Shown here piece after piece: positions 33,518 through 40,842 of a stretch of DNA of 45,986 bases. The stretch's first letter is position 1; each line of letters starts with the position of its first letter. This DNA comes from Rhodovarius crocodyli. Its GTDB lineage: Bacteria; Pseudomonadota; Alphaproteobacteria; Acetobacterales; Acetobacteraceae. A program made the position numbers and the translations under genes. The DNA lies in assembly GCA_945901085.1 (NCBI GenBank), contig CAMDJV010000016.1, forward strand, positions 40,146 through 86,131, in the 5' to 3' direction. The notes under the pieces are model-generated. The model did no database searches. It was given only the letters and a program-made list of their open reading frames with translations, and was not told the DNA's origin.

Positions 33518-34486
33518 ATGCTGACCGCGCGCGAAAACATCACCATCGGCTTTGCCCATGTGGCCTATAACTGCAAGGCGCGGCTGGCGCTGCGCAACAC
33601 CTCCATGCGGGCGATTGAGGCGCGCAGCCAGGCCGAGTTGGAGGCCATGCTGCCGGAGATCGACGTGCTCAGCCTCTCGGGCATGTGGCGCAATGACATT
33701 CCCGCCCGGGCGCCAAAGCTGCGATTCGTGCAGTCGATGAGCGCGGGGACGGATCAGTATGATCGTGCGGTCTTCGCCGCCCATGGCATTCGCCTGGCCA
33801 GTGCCGCGGGGGTCAATGCCAAGGCGGTGAGTGAGCACGCCATGGCGCTGATGCTCGCCATGACCCGCCGGCTGGTGGAGGCGCGGGACAATCAGCAGCA
33901 AAAGACCTGGCGCGGGATGATGAGCGATTTCGAAAAGCGCGAGGATGAGTTGGCCGGCAAGACACTGCTGGTGGTGGGGATGGGGCGGATTGGTGGGCGG
34001 CTGATCCGCCTCGCCAAGGCGTTTGAGATGCGCGTCATTGGCGTGCGGGCCAATCCGGGCGCGGGCGCTGAGGGGGCGGATGAGGTGCATGGCATCGCAG
34101 CCCTGCCCACTTTGCTGCCCCAGGCCGATATGGTGGTGCTGGTCTGCCCGCTGACGGCGCAGACCACCGGGCTGATCGGTGCGGCCGCGCTGGCGGCGAT
34201 GAAGCCCAGCGCCTATCTCATCAATTGCGCCCGTGGGAAGGTGTGTGATGAGGCGGCGCTGATTGCGGCGCTGAGCGCTGGCCAGATCAAGGGTGCGGCG
34301 CTGGATGTGACAGCGGAGGAGCCGCTGCCGGCAGCATCACCGCTCTGGACCCTGCCCAATGTCTTCATCACCCCACATACCGCAGGCGAGACCTGCGCCT
34401 ATGAGGATAATGTGATCGATCTGCTGCTGGAGAATCTCGAGCGACTGTGGCGGGGTGAGACGGCGCTGGTCAACCAGATCGTGTGA
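33518..34486 (+). CDS. D-isomer specific 2-hydroxyacid dehydrogenase
   Basis: NAD(P)-dependent oxidoreductase of about 322 residues. The nucleotide-binding motif is VVGMGRIGGRLIRLAKAF, and the catalytic trio is visible: Arg in NCARGKVCDE, Glu in DVTAEEPLP, and His in ITPHTAGE. The family motif VSEHAMALMLAMTRRL precedes the cofactor domain. Start: the ATG at 33518 has GGAG seven bases upstream; an ATG at 33506 is possible. Substrate unknown. It is followed by a strong convergent terminator-like hairpin. Confidence 0.9.
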   Translation: MLTARENITIGFAHVAYNCKARLALRNTSMRAIEARSQAELEAMLPEIDVLSLSGMWRNDIPARAPKLRFVQSMSAGTDQYDRAVFAAHGIRLASAAGVNAKAVSEHAMALMLAMTRRLVEARDNQQQKTWRGMMSDFEKREDELAGKTLLVVGMGRIGGRLIRLAKAFEMRVIGVRANPGAGAEGADEVHGIAALPTLLPQADMVVLVCPLTAQTTGLIGAAALAAMKPSAYLINCARGKVCDEAALIAALSAGQIKGAALDVTAEEPLPAASPLWTLPNVFITPHTAGETCAYEDNVIDLLLENLERLWRGETALVNQIV

Positions 34487-34521
34487 GCCAGGCGCGGCCA
34501 TCCTGCCGCGGCAGCTTATAG

Positions 34522-34548
34522 AGGTGCCGCCCGAATTGGGCGGCACCT
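34522..34548. terminator. Perfect 11-bp hairpin between convergent genes
   Basis: AGGTGCCGCCC at 34522-34532 and GGGCGGCACCT at 34538-34548 are exact reverse complements around the loop GAATT. It lies between the stops of the hydroxyacid dehydrogenase and dksA, so it can serve both directions. There is no U-tract on either side. A second small palindrome, CTGCCGCGGCAG, is at 34503-34514. Confidence 0.65.
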
Positions 34549-34575
34549 GGGAGTATCGAGCCTGAAGGCGGCCGA

Positions 34576-34992
34576 TCAATCGTCGCGGTGGACACGCTCC
34601 ATACGCTCATGGCGCTCCTGCGCCTCGATGGAGAGGATGGCGACGGGGCGAGCCTCGAGGCGGCGCAGGCCGATGGGCTCGCCGGTCTCTTCGCAATAGC
34701 CATAGGAGCCATTGTCGATCCGATCGAGCGCCTGGTCGATCTTATTGATCAGTTTCCGGGCGCGGTCGCGGGTGCGCAATTCGAGCGCACGGTCGGTTTC
34801 GACACTGGCCCTGTCGGTCAGGTCGGCTTCGGTGATACCACCGGCTGAGAGGCTATTGAGAGTTTCCCCGGCTTCGCGGAGTAATTCGTGCCGCCAGCGC
34901 AGGAGCTTCTGCCGGAAATATTCCAGCTGAAGCGCGTTCATGAATTCTTCGTCTTCTTTTGGACGATAATCCGGCGGGATTGTAACCAACAT
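34576..34992 (-). CDS. dksA: RNA polymerase-binding transcription factor DksA (single-Cys type)
   Basis: DksA binds in the RNA polymerase secondary channel and works with ppGpp. The 138-residue product has the coiled-coil tip residues Asp57, Asp60 and Ala62 (ADLTDRAS), the match to Asp71/Asp74/Ala76 of E. coli, and LELRTRDRARKLINKIDQALDRI. The zinc finger is degenerate: only Cys100 remains (YGYCEETGEPIG), and the other three Cys positions are Thr103, Ser121 and Ala124. Single-Cys DksA of this kind is known to be functional in Rhodobacter. It lies beside flagellar genes, as in Caulobacter. Confidence 0.93.
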   Translation of the reverse strand: MLVTIPPDYRPKEDEEFMNALQLEYFRQKLLRWRHELLREAGETLNSLSAGGITEADLTDRASVETDRALELRTRDRARKLINKIDQALDRIDNGSYGYCEETGEPIGLRRLEARPVAILSIEAQERHERMERVHRDD

Positions 34993-35151
34993 GGAAGAAC
35001 TTCCCCTGCCACAGACGAGTCTAGCCCGGCGCCAGCCCGTCTTCGGCGGGGCGCACCATAGTGCCCTGTCATGGAGAAGCCAAGGGCTTAGGCCTTACAT
35101 GGCTGATTTTCGCGTAATTTTCACCAAGTGTATCGGGGTCTGCACGCAACA

Positions 35152-35577
35152 TCATCTTGAATCATCGGGTTGATCCTCCCGTAGGATGCCACGCCGGGCA
35201 AGCTCGATTCGCGCCCGCAACGCCAGGGCGCGCAGGGCTTCGGCCAGGTCCGGGTCATCGCCATCCTCTCCTTCCAGCAATCCGGCCAGGGCGCGCATGA
35301 CATCGGGGTTGGCTGTGCCGGCCAGCAAATCGCGCTGCAGCTCATCCAGCCCACGCAGCAGCGCCCGGCCACGGCGGCGCGCCACATGGTCACGCGGTGA
35401 GGCGGTGGCGGCGAGCAAACCTGCCACTTCGATGCCCGGCACAGCGGCCGGGGCGATGGGCGCGGCAAGCTGCGATATGCGGAAGCCGCCAGCCGGGGCT
35501 GCGCCCTGCCCGGCGCCACGGGAGGCTTTCAGCGCCTGATAAGGTGCCGCCTGTCCCGTTCTGATCCGATGCTCCAT
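35152..35577 (-). CDS. fliX: Flagellar assembly regulator FliX
   Basis: FliX couples assembly of early flagellar structures to the activity of the transcription factor FlbD in Caulobacter and relatives. The 141-residue product has the family layout: a variable Gly/Ala-rich N-terminus (MEHRIRTGQAAPYQALKASRG), then VAGLLAATASPRDHVARRRGRALLRGLDELQRDLLAG and a C-terminal helix DDPDLAEALRALALRARIELAR. The ATG at 35577 sits eight bases after AGGAG and is preferred to the ATG at 35583. It is divergent from flgI, exactly where fliX is expected. Confidence 0.88.
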   Translation of the reverse strand: MEHRIRTGQAAPYQALKASRGAGQGAAPAGGFRISQLAAPIAPAAVPGIEVAGLLAATASPRDHVARRRGRALLRGLDELQRDLLAGTANPDVMRALAGLLEGEDGDDPDLAEALRALALRARIELARRGILREDQPDDSR

Positions 35578-35637
35578 CGCCATCTCTCCTGCCCTGCATC
35601 CATAATTGCCCAGCGGGGCCCGGCTATTTGCCCAGTT

Positions 35638-35654
35638 CCGGCAGATCCTGCCGG
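35638..35654. promoter_or_regulatory. ftr-like palindrome (probable FlbD enhancer site)
   Basis: CCGGCAG-ATC-CTGCCGG is a perfect 7+3+7 palindrome 20 bp upstream of the sigma-54 promoter for flgI. It resembles the ftr elements bound by FlbD in Caulobacter class II/III flagellar promoters, as I recall them. A looser related site, CCCGGCTATTTGCCCAG, lies at 35620-35636. Location between fliX and flgI supports FliX/FlbD control; binding is inferred. Confidence 0.6.
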
Positions 35655-35673
35655 GCCCAGCGGCGCCAAAGCC

Positions 35674-35688
35674 TGGCACGCCATTTGC
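35674..35688 (+). promoter_or_regulatory. Sigma-54 promoter for the flgI operon
   Basis: TGGCAC-GCCAT-TTGC matches the -24/-12 consensus TGGCAC-N5-TTGC completely, with the required ten bases between GG and GC. Transcription should begin near 35700, leaving about 38 bases before the flgI ATG at 35738. Sigma-54 dependence of P-ring genes is established in Caulobacter. Confidence 0.8.
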
Positions 35689-35737
35689 GATACCCATCAG
35701 CGCGGGGTTTGCCCCCGAAGCTGATCGGAACCGGGTG

Positions 35738-36862
35738 ATGTTACTGGGAAATTCTTGCCGATTGCCGAAGATGGCCGCGCTGGCGGGGCTGCTATGCCTG
35801 CTCGCGGGGCTGGCTGCGGCGCAGCCGGTGCGCATCAAGGACATCGCCGATATCGAGGGTGTGCGCGACAACCAGCTCGTGGGTTACGGCCTTGTGGTCG
35901 GGCTGAATGGCACGGGTGACAGGCTGCGCACCGCCATCTTCACCCGCCAATCCCTGGTGGGGATGCTGGAGCGGCTGGGGGTGAATACCCGCGACAATGA
36001 GCAGCGGCTTGATACCCGCAATGTCGCCGCCGTGATGGTCACCACCAATCTGCCCGCCTTCGCCCAGCCTGGCAGCCGCATCGATGTGGCGGTGAGTGCG
36101 CTGGGCGATGCCACCAACCTCACCGGCGGCACGCTGCTGGTCACGCCCCTGCTGGGCGCGGATGGCGAGGTTTACGCCGTGGCCCAAGGTGCTGTGGCCA
36201 CGGGCGCCATTGCCGCGCGCGGTGCCGGGGGCTCGGTCAACCGCGGCGTGCCGACCTCGGCGCGGATATCCTCGGGCGCCATTGTGGAGCGCGGCGTGCC
36301 ATTCGCGCTGGCCGGGCGCGAGCAGATGCGCCTCTCGCTGCGCAACCCCGATCTGACCACGGCCCGGCGGATGGCGGCTGCCATCAACCGCGCCGCTGGC
36401 GATGGCACGGCGCGCGCCACTGACCCGCGCACGGTGCTTCTGGCGCTGCGCGGGCGCGAGGCGGTGAGCCTGCTGACCGATATCGAGCAATTGCGCGTGG
36501 AGCCCGACCAGGTGGCCCGGGTGATTGTCGAGGAGGCCTCAGGCACCATCGTGATGGGGGCCAATGTGCGGGTTTCCACGGTGGCCATCGCCCAGGGCAA
36601 TTTGACCATTCGCGTCACTGAAACGCCGCAGGTCAGCCAGCCGGCAGCCCTCTCCAATGGCCAGACGGTGACGGTGCCGCGCACCCAGATCGAGGTGGAT
36701 GACCAGGCCGAGCGGCGGCTGGGGGTGCTGAGTGGCGGCGTCACTCTGCAGGAATTGGTGCGCGGGCTGAACAGCCTCGGCGTTGGCCCGCGGGAGCTGA
36801 TCACGATCCTGCAAAGCATCAAGGCGGCTGGCGCCTTGCAAGCCGAATTGGAACTCCGATGA
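35738..36862 (+). CDS. flgI: Flagellar P-ring protein FlgI
   Basis: Periplasmic P-ring of the flagellar basal body. From the ATG at 35738 the protein has about 374 residues with a signal peptide (MAALAGLLCLLAGLAAAQP within it) and family sequence throughout: VRIKDIADIEGVRDNQLVGYGLVVGLNGTGD, NVAAVMVTTNLPAFAQPGSRIDVAVSALGDATNLTGGTLLVTPL, ARVIVEEASGTIVMGANVRVS, and the C-terminal LVRGLNSLGVGPRELITILQSIKAAGALQAELE. An ATG at 35771 is an alternative. The sigma-54 promoter lies just upstream; cheL/flgJ overlaps the end by ATGA. Confidence 0.96.
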   Translation: MLLGNSCRLPKMAALAGLLCLLAGLAAAQPVRIKDIADIEGVRDNQLVGYGLVVGLNGTGDRLRTAIFTRQSLVGMLERLGVNTRDNEQRLDTRNVAAVMVTTNLPAFAQPGSRIDVAVSALGDATNLTGGTLLVTPLLGADGEVYAVAQGAVATGAIAARGAGGSVNRGVPTSARISSGAIVERGVPFALAGREQMRLSLRNPDLTTARRMAAAINRAAGDGTARATDPRTVLLALRGREAVSLLTDIEQLRVEPDQVARVIVEEASGTIVMGANVRVSTVAIAQGNLTIRVTETPQVSQPAALSNGQTVTVPRTQIEVDDQAERRLGVLSGGVTLQELVRGLNSLGVGPRELITILQSIKAAGALQAELELR

Positions 36863-37158
36863 GCATACTGCCCATGGCCACCAACCTCGCCAGCGCGACG
36901 CCGCGGATGCGCCAGGCCGCGCAGCAATTCGAGGGCCAAGTGCTGGGGCTGCTGCTCCAGCCCATCTTTGCCAGCGCGAGCAATCCGCGCGGGGGGTTCG
37001 GCGGTGGTGCGGCCGAGGCGCAGTGGCGGCCCATGATGACCGAGGCCTATGCCAACCGCATGGCCCAGGCCGGCGGATTTGGCCTGCGCGACATGGTGCT
37101 CGCGCACATGATCCGCATCCAGGAAGCCCAACAGACCAACCAGGAGAATAACCGATGA
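36859..37158 (+). CDS. Rod-binding protein, FlgJ N-terminal domain only (CheL type)
   Basis: A 99-residue protein equal to the rod-binding half of FlgJ, without the muramidase domain; in Caulobacter the equivalent is called CheL. Family sequence: ATPRMRQAAQQFEGQVLGLLLQPIF, then GGGAAEAQWRPMMTEAYANRMAQAGGFGLRDMVLAHMIR. It probably caps rod assembly in the periplasm, and peptidoglycan cleavage would need a separate enzyme. Coupled to flgI (ATGA) and to the next gene (ATGATG). Confidence 0.9.
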   Translation: MSILPMATNLASATPRMRQAAQQFEGQVLGLLLQPIFASASNPRGGFGGGAAEAQWRPMMTEAYANRMAQAGGFGLRDMVLAHMIRIQEAQQTNQENNR

Positions 37159-37556
37159 TGGACGCTGTGATTGAGGCAGGCACCCGCCTGGCCGAGGCGC
37201 TGCGGGCCGAGAATGAGGCGCTCGCCGCCCTCGATCTGGGCCGGGCCGCCACCATGGCCACCGCCAAGATGCAGGCCTCGGAGGCTTTGGCAGCCGCCAC
37301 CGCCGCTGCGACCCGCAGCGGCATGAGGGCTGTGGGCGAAGAGCGTGGCACCACCGCCGCCCTGGCCGAGCGGCTGCAATCGCTGGGCTCGGAAAACCGG
37401 CGGCTGCTGGAACACGCCATCGCGCTGCAGAGCCGGGTGATCGAGACCATCGCCAGCGCCGCACTGCCACGCGCCGCAGCCCCGGGCTATGGCGCGATGG
37501 GCCGCGCGCGCATGCTGCGCCAGCCGCCGCCGCTGGCGATTTCTGCCCGCGCCTGA
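37155..37556 (+). CDS. FlgN-like flagellar chaperone (putative)
   Basis: A 133-residue, strongly helical, Ala/Glu/Arg-rich protein: AVIEAGTRLAEALRAENEALAALDLGRAATMATAKMQASEALAAA and LAERLQSLGSENRRLLEHAIALQSRVIETIASAAL, then a Pro/Ala/Arg tail. The pattern of an N-terminal helix with ENEAL and a later SxENRRLLxxAIxxQxRVI helix fits the FlgN group of hook-filament junction chaperones. The position after flgI-cheL supports a flagellar role. The start is ATG at 37155 or the next codon. Confidence 0.72.
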   Translation: MMDAVIEAGTRLAEALRAENEALAALDLGRAATMATAKMQASEALAAATAAATRSGMRAVGEERGTTAALAERLQSLGSENRRLLEHAIALQSRVIETIASAALPRAAAPGYGAMGRARMLRQPPPLAISARA

Positions 37557-37641
37557 TTCTGGCGGATTATTGCGCGCCCGCTCACGCGGTTGATGGGCGA
37601 GGCCCCTTCCTGTCGCCACATTCCACAGGCATAGGCGGGGC

Positions 37642-38430
37642 ATGAATCACGGCGGCGACAGCGAATGGATGGCCTTGCTGGCGGGCGGCGCTGCTGGCGG
37701 CAGCCTCGGCGCGCTGTTTGGCCCGATTCTCGCGCCCCCTGGCGCAGCCGATGGCTGCATGCTGGTGGGGCGGCTGGCGCAGACGCTGGATGGGCGCATC
37801 GCCACACGCGGTGGTGTGTCGCAATGGATCGGCGGTGCGGGTGATCTGCGCCACACCCATCGGCTGCGCGCCTTATGCGATGCGGTGGTGGTGGGCGGGG
37901 GCACGGTGGCGGCCGATGACCCGCTGCTGACCACGCGGCTGGTGCCCGGCCCCAATCCGCTGCGGGTGGTGCTGGATACCGAGGCGCGGCTGCCGGTTGG
38001 GCATAAGCTCTTTCAGGCTGGCCCGGCGACGCTGCTGGTGGTGGCGCAGGATCGCGCGTTTGGCCCCACCCCTGGCCCCACCCCTGGCCGACTGCATGGC
38101 TTGGCGGAGGTGCTGGCGCTGCCGCGAGGGGCCGATGGCCGGCTGGATCTGACGGCGCTGGTTGGCGCGCTGGCGGCGAGGGGGTGCCGGAAAATCTTTA
38201 TCGAGGGCGGTGGTGTGACCGTCTCGCGCTTTCTCATGGCCGGCTTGCTGGACCGGCTGCATGTGACCATCGCGCCCATCATCCTGGGCTCCGGCCGCCC
38301 CGCCTTCGCCCTGCCCGAGGCGCAGAGCATTGCCGATGGGCTGCGCTTTGGCTGGACCATGCATGACATCGCCCCTGATATGCTCTGCGACATAGCGCTC
38401 AACCGCGCCCGGCCGCCGCTATGCCGATGA
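37642..38430 (+). CDS. RibD C-terminal domain (DHFR-like) reductase of the pterin-type cluster
   Basis: A 262-residue NADPH-dependent reductase with the RibD C-terminal/DHFR-like fold. Family motifs: GRLAQTLDGRIATRGGVSQWIGG, HRLRALCDAVVVGGGTVAADDPLLTTR, PNPLRVVLDTEARLP, IFIEGGGVTVSRFLMAGLLDRLHVTIAPIILGSGRPAF. There is no deaminase domain, so it is not the complete riboflavin RibD; an N-terminal Gly/Ala stretch of about 35 residues replaces it. RibD-type reductases act on pyrimidine or pterin intermediates. It opens a five-gene series in which each gene overlaps the next, and a reduction step on a pterin-like compound is inferred. Confidence 0.88.
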   Translation: MNHGGDSEWMALLAGGAAGGSLGALFGPILAPPGAADGCMLVGRLAQTLDGRIATRGGVSQWIGGAGDLRHTHRLRALCDAVVVGGGTVAADDPLLTTRLVPGPNPLRVVLDTEARLPVGHKLFQAGPATLLVVAQDRAFGPTPGPTPGRLHGLAEVLALPRGADGRLDLTALVGALAARGCRKIFIEGGGVTVSRFLMAGLLDRLHVTIAPIILGSGRPAFALPEAQSIADGLRFGWTMHDIAPDMLCDIALNRARPPLCR

Positions 38431-39392
38431 GCGCGCGCGCATTGTGGGTGGTAGCACCCGGCGAGGTGGCGCTGCGTGACACGCCGCTGCCCGAACGCGG
38501 GCCGGAGGATGTGCTGGTGCGGATGCTGGCCAGCGGTATTTCACGCGGGACGGAGCGGCTGGTGCTGCATCACCGCGTGCCCGTGAACCAGCATGCGGTG
38601 ATGCGCGCCCCCTTGCAGGAGGGGGATTTCGCCGGGCCGGTGAAATATGGCTATTGCGCCGTGGGGATGGTGGAGGCGGGGCGGCTGGCCGGGCAGCGGG
38701 TTTTCGCCCTCGCCCCGCATCAGGCGCGTTTTGTCGCACCCATCGGCCTCTGCGCGGTGCTGCCCGATGCGCTGCCCACCGCCCGCGCGGTGTTGGGCGC
38801 CAATATGGAAACCGCGCTGAATATTGTCTGGGATGCGCGGCCACTGGCGGGTGAGCGTGCGCTGGTGGTGGGGGCTGGCGTGGTGGGGCTGCTCACCGCC
38901 TTTCTGCTGGCGCAAATCCCTGGGCTGGAGGTGGTGGTGACGGATCGTGACCTCTCACGTGCCGCGATTGCCGAGGCGATGGGCGCGCGCTTTGCCGCCC
39001 CGGATGCGGTGCCGGGCGAGCGGGAATTGATCATCCATGCCTCGGCCAGCGAGGCTGGCCTTTGCCTCGCCTTGGACCGGGCGGGGTTCGAGGCGCGGAT
39101 CATTGAGGCCAGTTGGTTCGGTGCCGCGCGCCCTGCCCTGCCGCTGGGCGAGAATTTTCACCAAAAACGGCTCGCGCTGATCTCCACCCAGGTGGGCAGC
39201 GTGGCACCCGCCATGCGCGGCCGGCGCAGCCATGCCGAGCGCATGGCGCTGGCCCTGCGCCTGCTCTGCGATGCGCGGCTGGATGCGCTGCTGGAAGCCC
39301 CGGTGGCGTTTGATGATCTGCCGGCGCGCTATGGGGCGCTGCTGGACCAACCCGCCCTTTGCCCTGTCATTTCCTACGGAGAACCACTCTGA
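38427..39392 (+). CDS. Zinc-free MDR-family dehydrogenase (BchC-like)
   Basis: A 321-residue medium-chain dehydrogenase/reductase. The catalytic-domain loop reads ASGISRGTERLVLH where zinc alcohol dehydrogenases have a Cys, and the structural zinc Cys cluster is absent. The Rossmann motif is VVGAGVVGLLTAFLLAQ, followed by VVVTDRDLSRAAIAEAMGA. The GISxGTE pattern recalls BchC, the bacteriochlorophyllide dehydrogenase, but no other photosynthesis gene is present. Start: ATG at 38427 (ATGA overlap with the reductase), with ATG at 38421 possible. It probably oxidises or reduces a side chain of the cluster's product. Confidence 0.85.
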   Translation: MSARALWVVAPGEVALRDTPLPERGPEDVLVRMLASGISRGTERLVLHHRVPVNQHAVMRAPLQEGDFAGPVKYGYCAVGMVEAGRLAGQRVFALAPHQARFVAPIGLCAVLPDALPTARAVLGANMETALNIVWDARPLAGERALVVGAGVVGLLTAFLLAQIPGLEVVVTDRDLSRAAIAEAMGARFAAPDAVPGERELIIHASASEAGLCLALDRAGFEARIIEASWFGAARPALPLGENFHQKRLALISTQVGSVAPAMRGRRSHAERMALALRLLCDARLDALLEAPVAFDDLPARYGALLDQPALCPVISYGEPL

Positions 39393-39793
39393 TGTACAGT
39401 CTGACCGTTGTTGACCACATCATGGTCGCGCATAGCTTTCGTGGTGCCGAATTCGGCCCGGCCCAGCGGCTGCATGGCGCGACTTTTGTGGTGGAGGCCG
39501 AGTTTCGCGCCGAGACCATCGACCATTTGCATCTGCTGATCGATATCGGCCTGGCCAAGGATGAGTTGCGGAAAATTCTCGCGGCGATGGATTATCGCAA
39601 TCTTGATGCCGAGCCGGAATTCGCCGGCAAGAACACCACCACGGAATATCTGGCCTTTCACATTCATGGGCTGCTGGCCGCGGCCTGTCGGGATGGCCGG
39701 ATGGGCCCGGGCGCGGGCCAGGTGCATGGCATCAAGGTGCTGCTGCGCGAGAGCCATATCGCCTGGGCCGCTTTTGAGGGGCCGGTTGCTTGA
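39392..39793 (+). CDS. 6-pyruvoyl-tetrahydropterin synthase/QueD-like protein with altered active site
   Basis: A 133-residue tunnelling-fold protein clearly related to PTPS/QueD. Aligned by eye to E. coli QueD, two zinc ligands remain (His14 in AHSF, His28 in RLHG), but the third is Ala30 (LHGA for LHGH). The catalytic Cys is Ala24 (PAQRLHG for KCGRLHG), and the catalytic His of the DH pair is Tyr68 (DYRNLD). The pterin-anchoring Glu is kept as Glu120 (LLRESH), and NTTTEYLA replaces PTSE. Pterin binding therefore looks possible while normal PTPS/QueD chemistry does not. TGATG junction with the dehydrogenase; overlap with the glycosyltransferase. Confidence 0.85.
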   Translation: MYSLTVVDHIMVAHSFRGAEFGPAQRLHGATFVVEAEFRAETIDHLHLLIDIGLAKDELRKILAAMDYRNLDAEPEFAGKNTTTEYLAFHIHGLLAAACRDGRMGPGAGQVHGIKVLLRESHIAWAAFEGPVA

Positions 39794-40842
39794 GCCTGGC
39801 CGGCAAGAGTCTGGCGCTGCTCGTCCCGGCGCCGTTCAGCACGCTTTCGGGCGGGTATTTGTATGACCGTCGCATGGTCGAAGGGCTGCGGGGCTTGGGG
39901 CATGCGGTGGAGGTGATCGAGCTGGCCGGGCAGCACCCGCTGGCCGATACCGCCGCCGAGGCTGCGGCCGGGGCGGCACTGGCGGCGGTGCCGGAGGAGA
40001 GCATTGTGGTGATCGATGGGCTGGGGCTGCCGGCCTTCGCGCCCTTGGCCGGGGAACTCAGCCGGCGGCGCGCCATTGGGCTCATCCACCACCCTACCGC
40101 GCTGGAAACCGGCCAGGATGCGGAGGCGCTGCGGGCGCGGGAAATGGCGCTGTTTCCGGCCATGGGGCGGCTCATCGCCACCTCGCGCCTGACTGCCGAG
40201 CGGCTGGTTGCGGATTTTGCCGTGCCGGCTGGCTCGGTTGGCGTGGTGGAGCCCGGCACCGATCCGGCTGGGCGCGCCCGGGGCGGTGAGAGTGGCGGCA
40301 CGGTGGGTATTATCAGCGTGGGCACGCTCACCCCGCGCAAGGGGCATGATGTGCTGCTGCGCGCTTTGGCCCGGCTGACCGATCTGGATTGGCGGCTGAG
40401 CATTGTGGGTGGGGCGCGCGATACGGTGCATGCCCATGGCCTGGCGGCGCTGGCTGAGGAGCTGGGCCTGGGGCAGCGCGTCACCTTCACCGGCGAATTG
40501 GATGGCGCGGCGCTGGAGGCCGCCTATGCGGCGGCCGATATCTTCGCCCTGGCCACCTGGTGGGAGGGCTATGGCATGGCCGCCGCCGAGGCCCTGGCGC
40601 GTGGCCTGCCCTGTGCCATCACCGAAGGTGGGGCGATTGCCGATGTGGTGCCCAAGCCCGCCTGCATCATAGCCGCACCGGGCGACCATAACTCGTTCAG
40701 CCGGGCGCTGCGCCGGGTGATTTTCGATCCAGCGCTGCGGGCGGAGATGGCCGAGGCGGCCTGGGCCGCCGGCCAGGCCCTGCCGCGCTGGGAAGACCGC
40801 GCGGCGAAATTCGCTGCCGAATTGGAGCTTGCGCATGGCTGA
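39790..40842 (+). CDS. GT4-family glycosyltransferase of the pterin-type cluster
   Basis: A 350-residue GT-B fold glycosyltransferase. The C-terminal half is typical GT4: GIISVGTLTPRKGHDVLLRALARL, WRLSIVGGARDT, VTFTGELDGAALEAAYAAADIFALATWWEGYGMAAAEALARGLPCAITEGGAIADVV, with the EGYGMAAAEA stretch corresponding to the donor-binding EX7E motif. The N-terminal half has LVPAPFSTLSGGYLYDRRMVEGLRGLGH. The start is TTG at 39790 overlapping the PTPS-like stop. Context suggests that the acceptor is the small molecule made by this cluster, as in cyanobacterial pterin glucosyltransferases, not a polysaccharide. Confidence 0.88.
   Translation: MSLAGKSLALLVPAPFSTLSGGYLYDRRMVEGLRGLGHAVEVIELAGQHPLADTAAEAAAGAALAAVPEESIVVIDGLGLPAFAPLAGELSRRRAIGLIHHPTALETGQDAEALRAREMALFPAMGRLIATSRLTAERLVADFAVPAGSVGVVEPGTDPAGRARGGESGGTVGIISVGTLTPRKGHDVLLRALARLTDLDWRLSIVGGARDTVHAHGLAALAEELGLGQRVTFTGELDGAALEAAYAAADIFALATWWEGYGMAAAEALARGLPCAITEGGAIADVVPKPACIIAAPGDHNSFSRALRRVIFDPALRAEMAEAAWAAGQALPRWEDRAAKFAAELELAHG

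Noticed and set aside
34991-35173. Short open frame between dksA and fliX
   Set aside because: No ribosome binding site or protein-like composition; it overlaps the dksA start region and is better read as promoter space.
38052-38094. Short tandem repeat coding for PTPGPTPG in the RibD-like gene
   Set aside because: Only two copies of a CCCACCCCTGGC unit; too small to be more than a linker expansion.
37642-38430. Assignment of the RibD-like gene to riboflavin synthesis
   Set aside because: The deaminase half is absent and no ribBA, ribE or ribH is nearby; the coupled neighbours point to another pathway.
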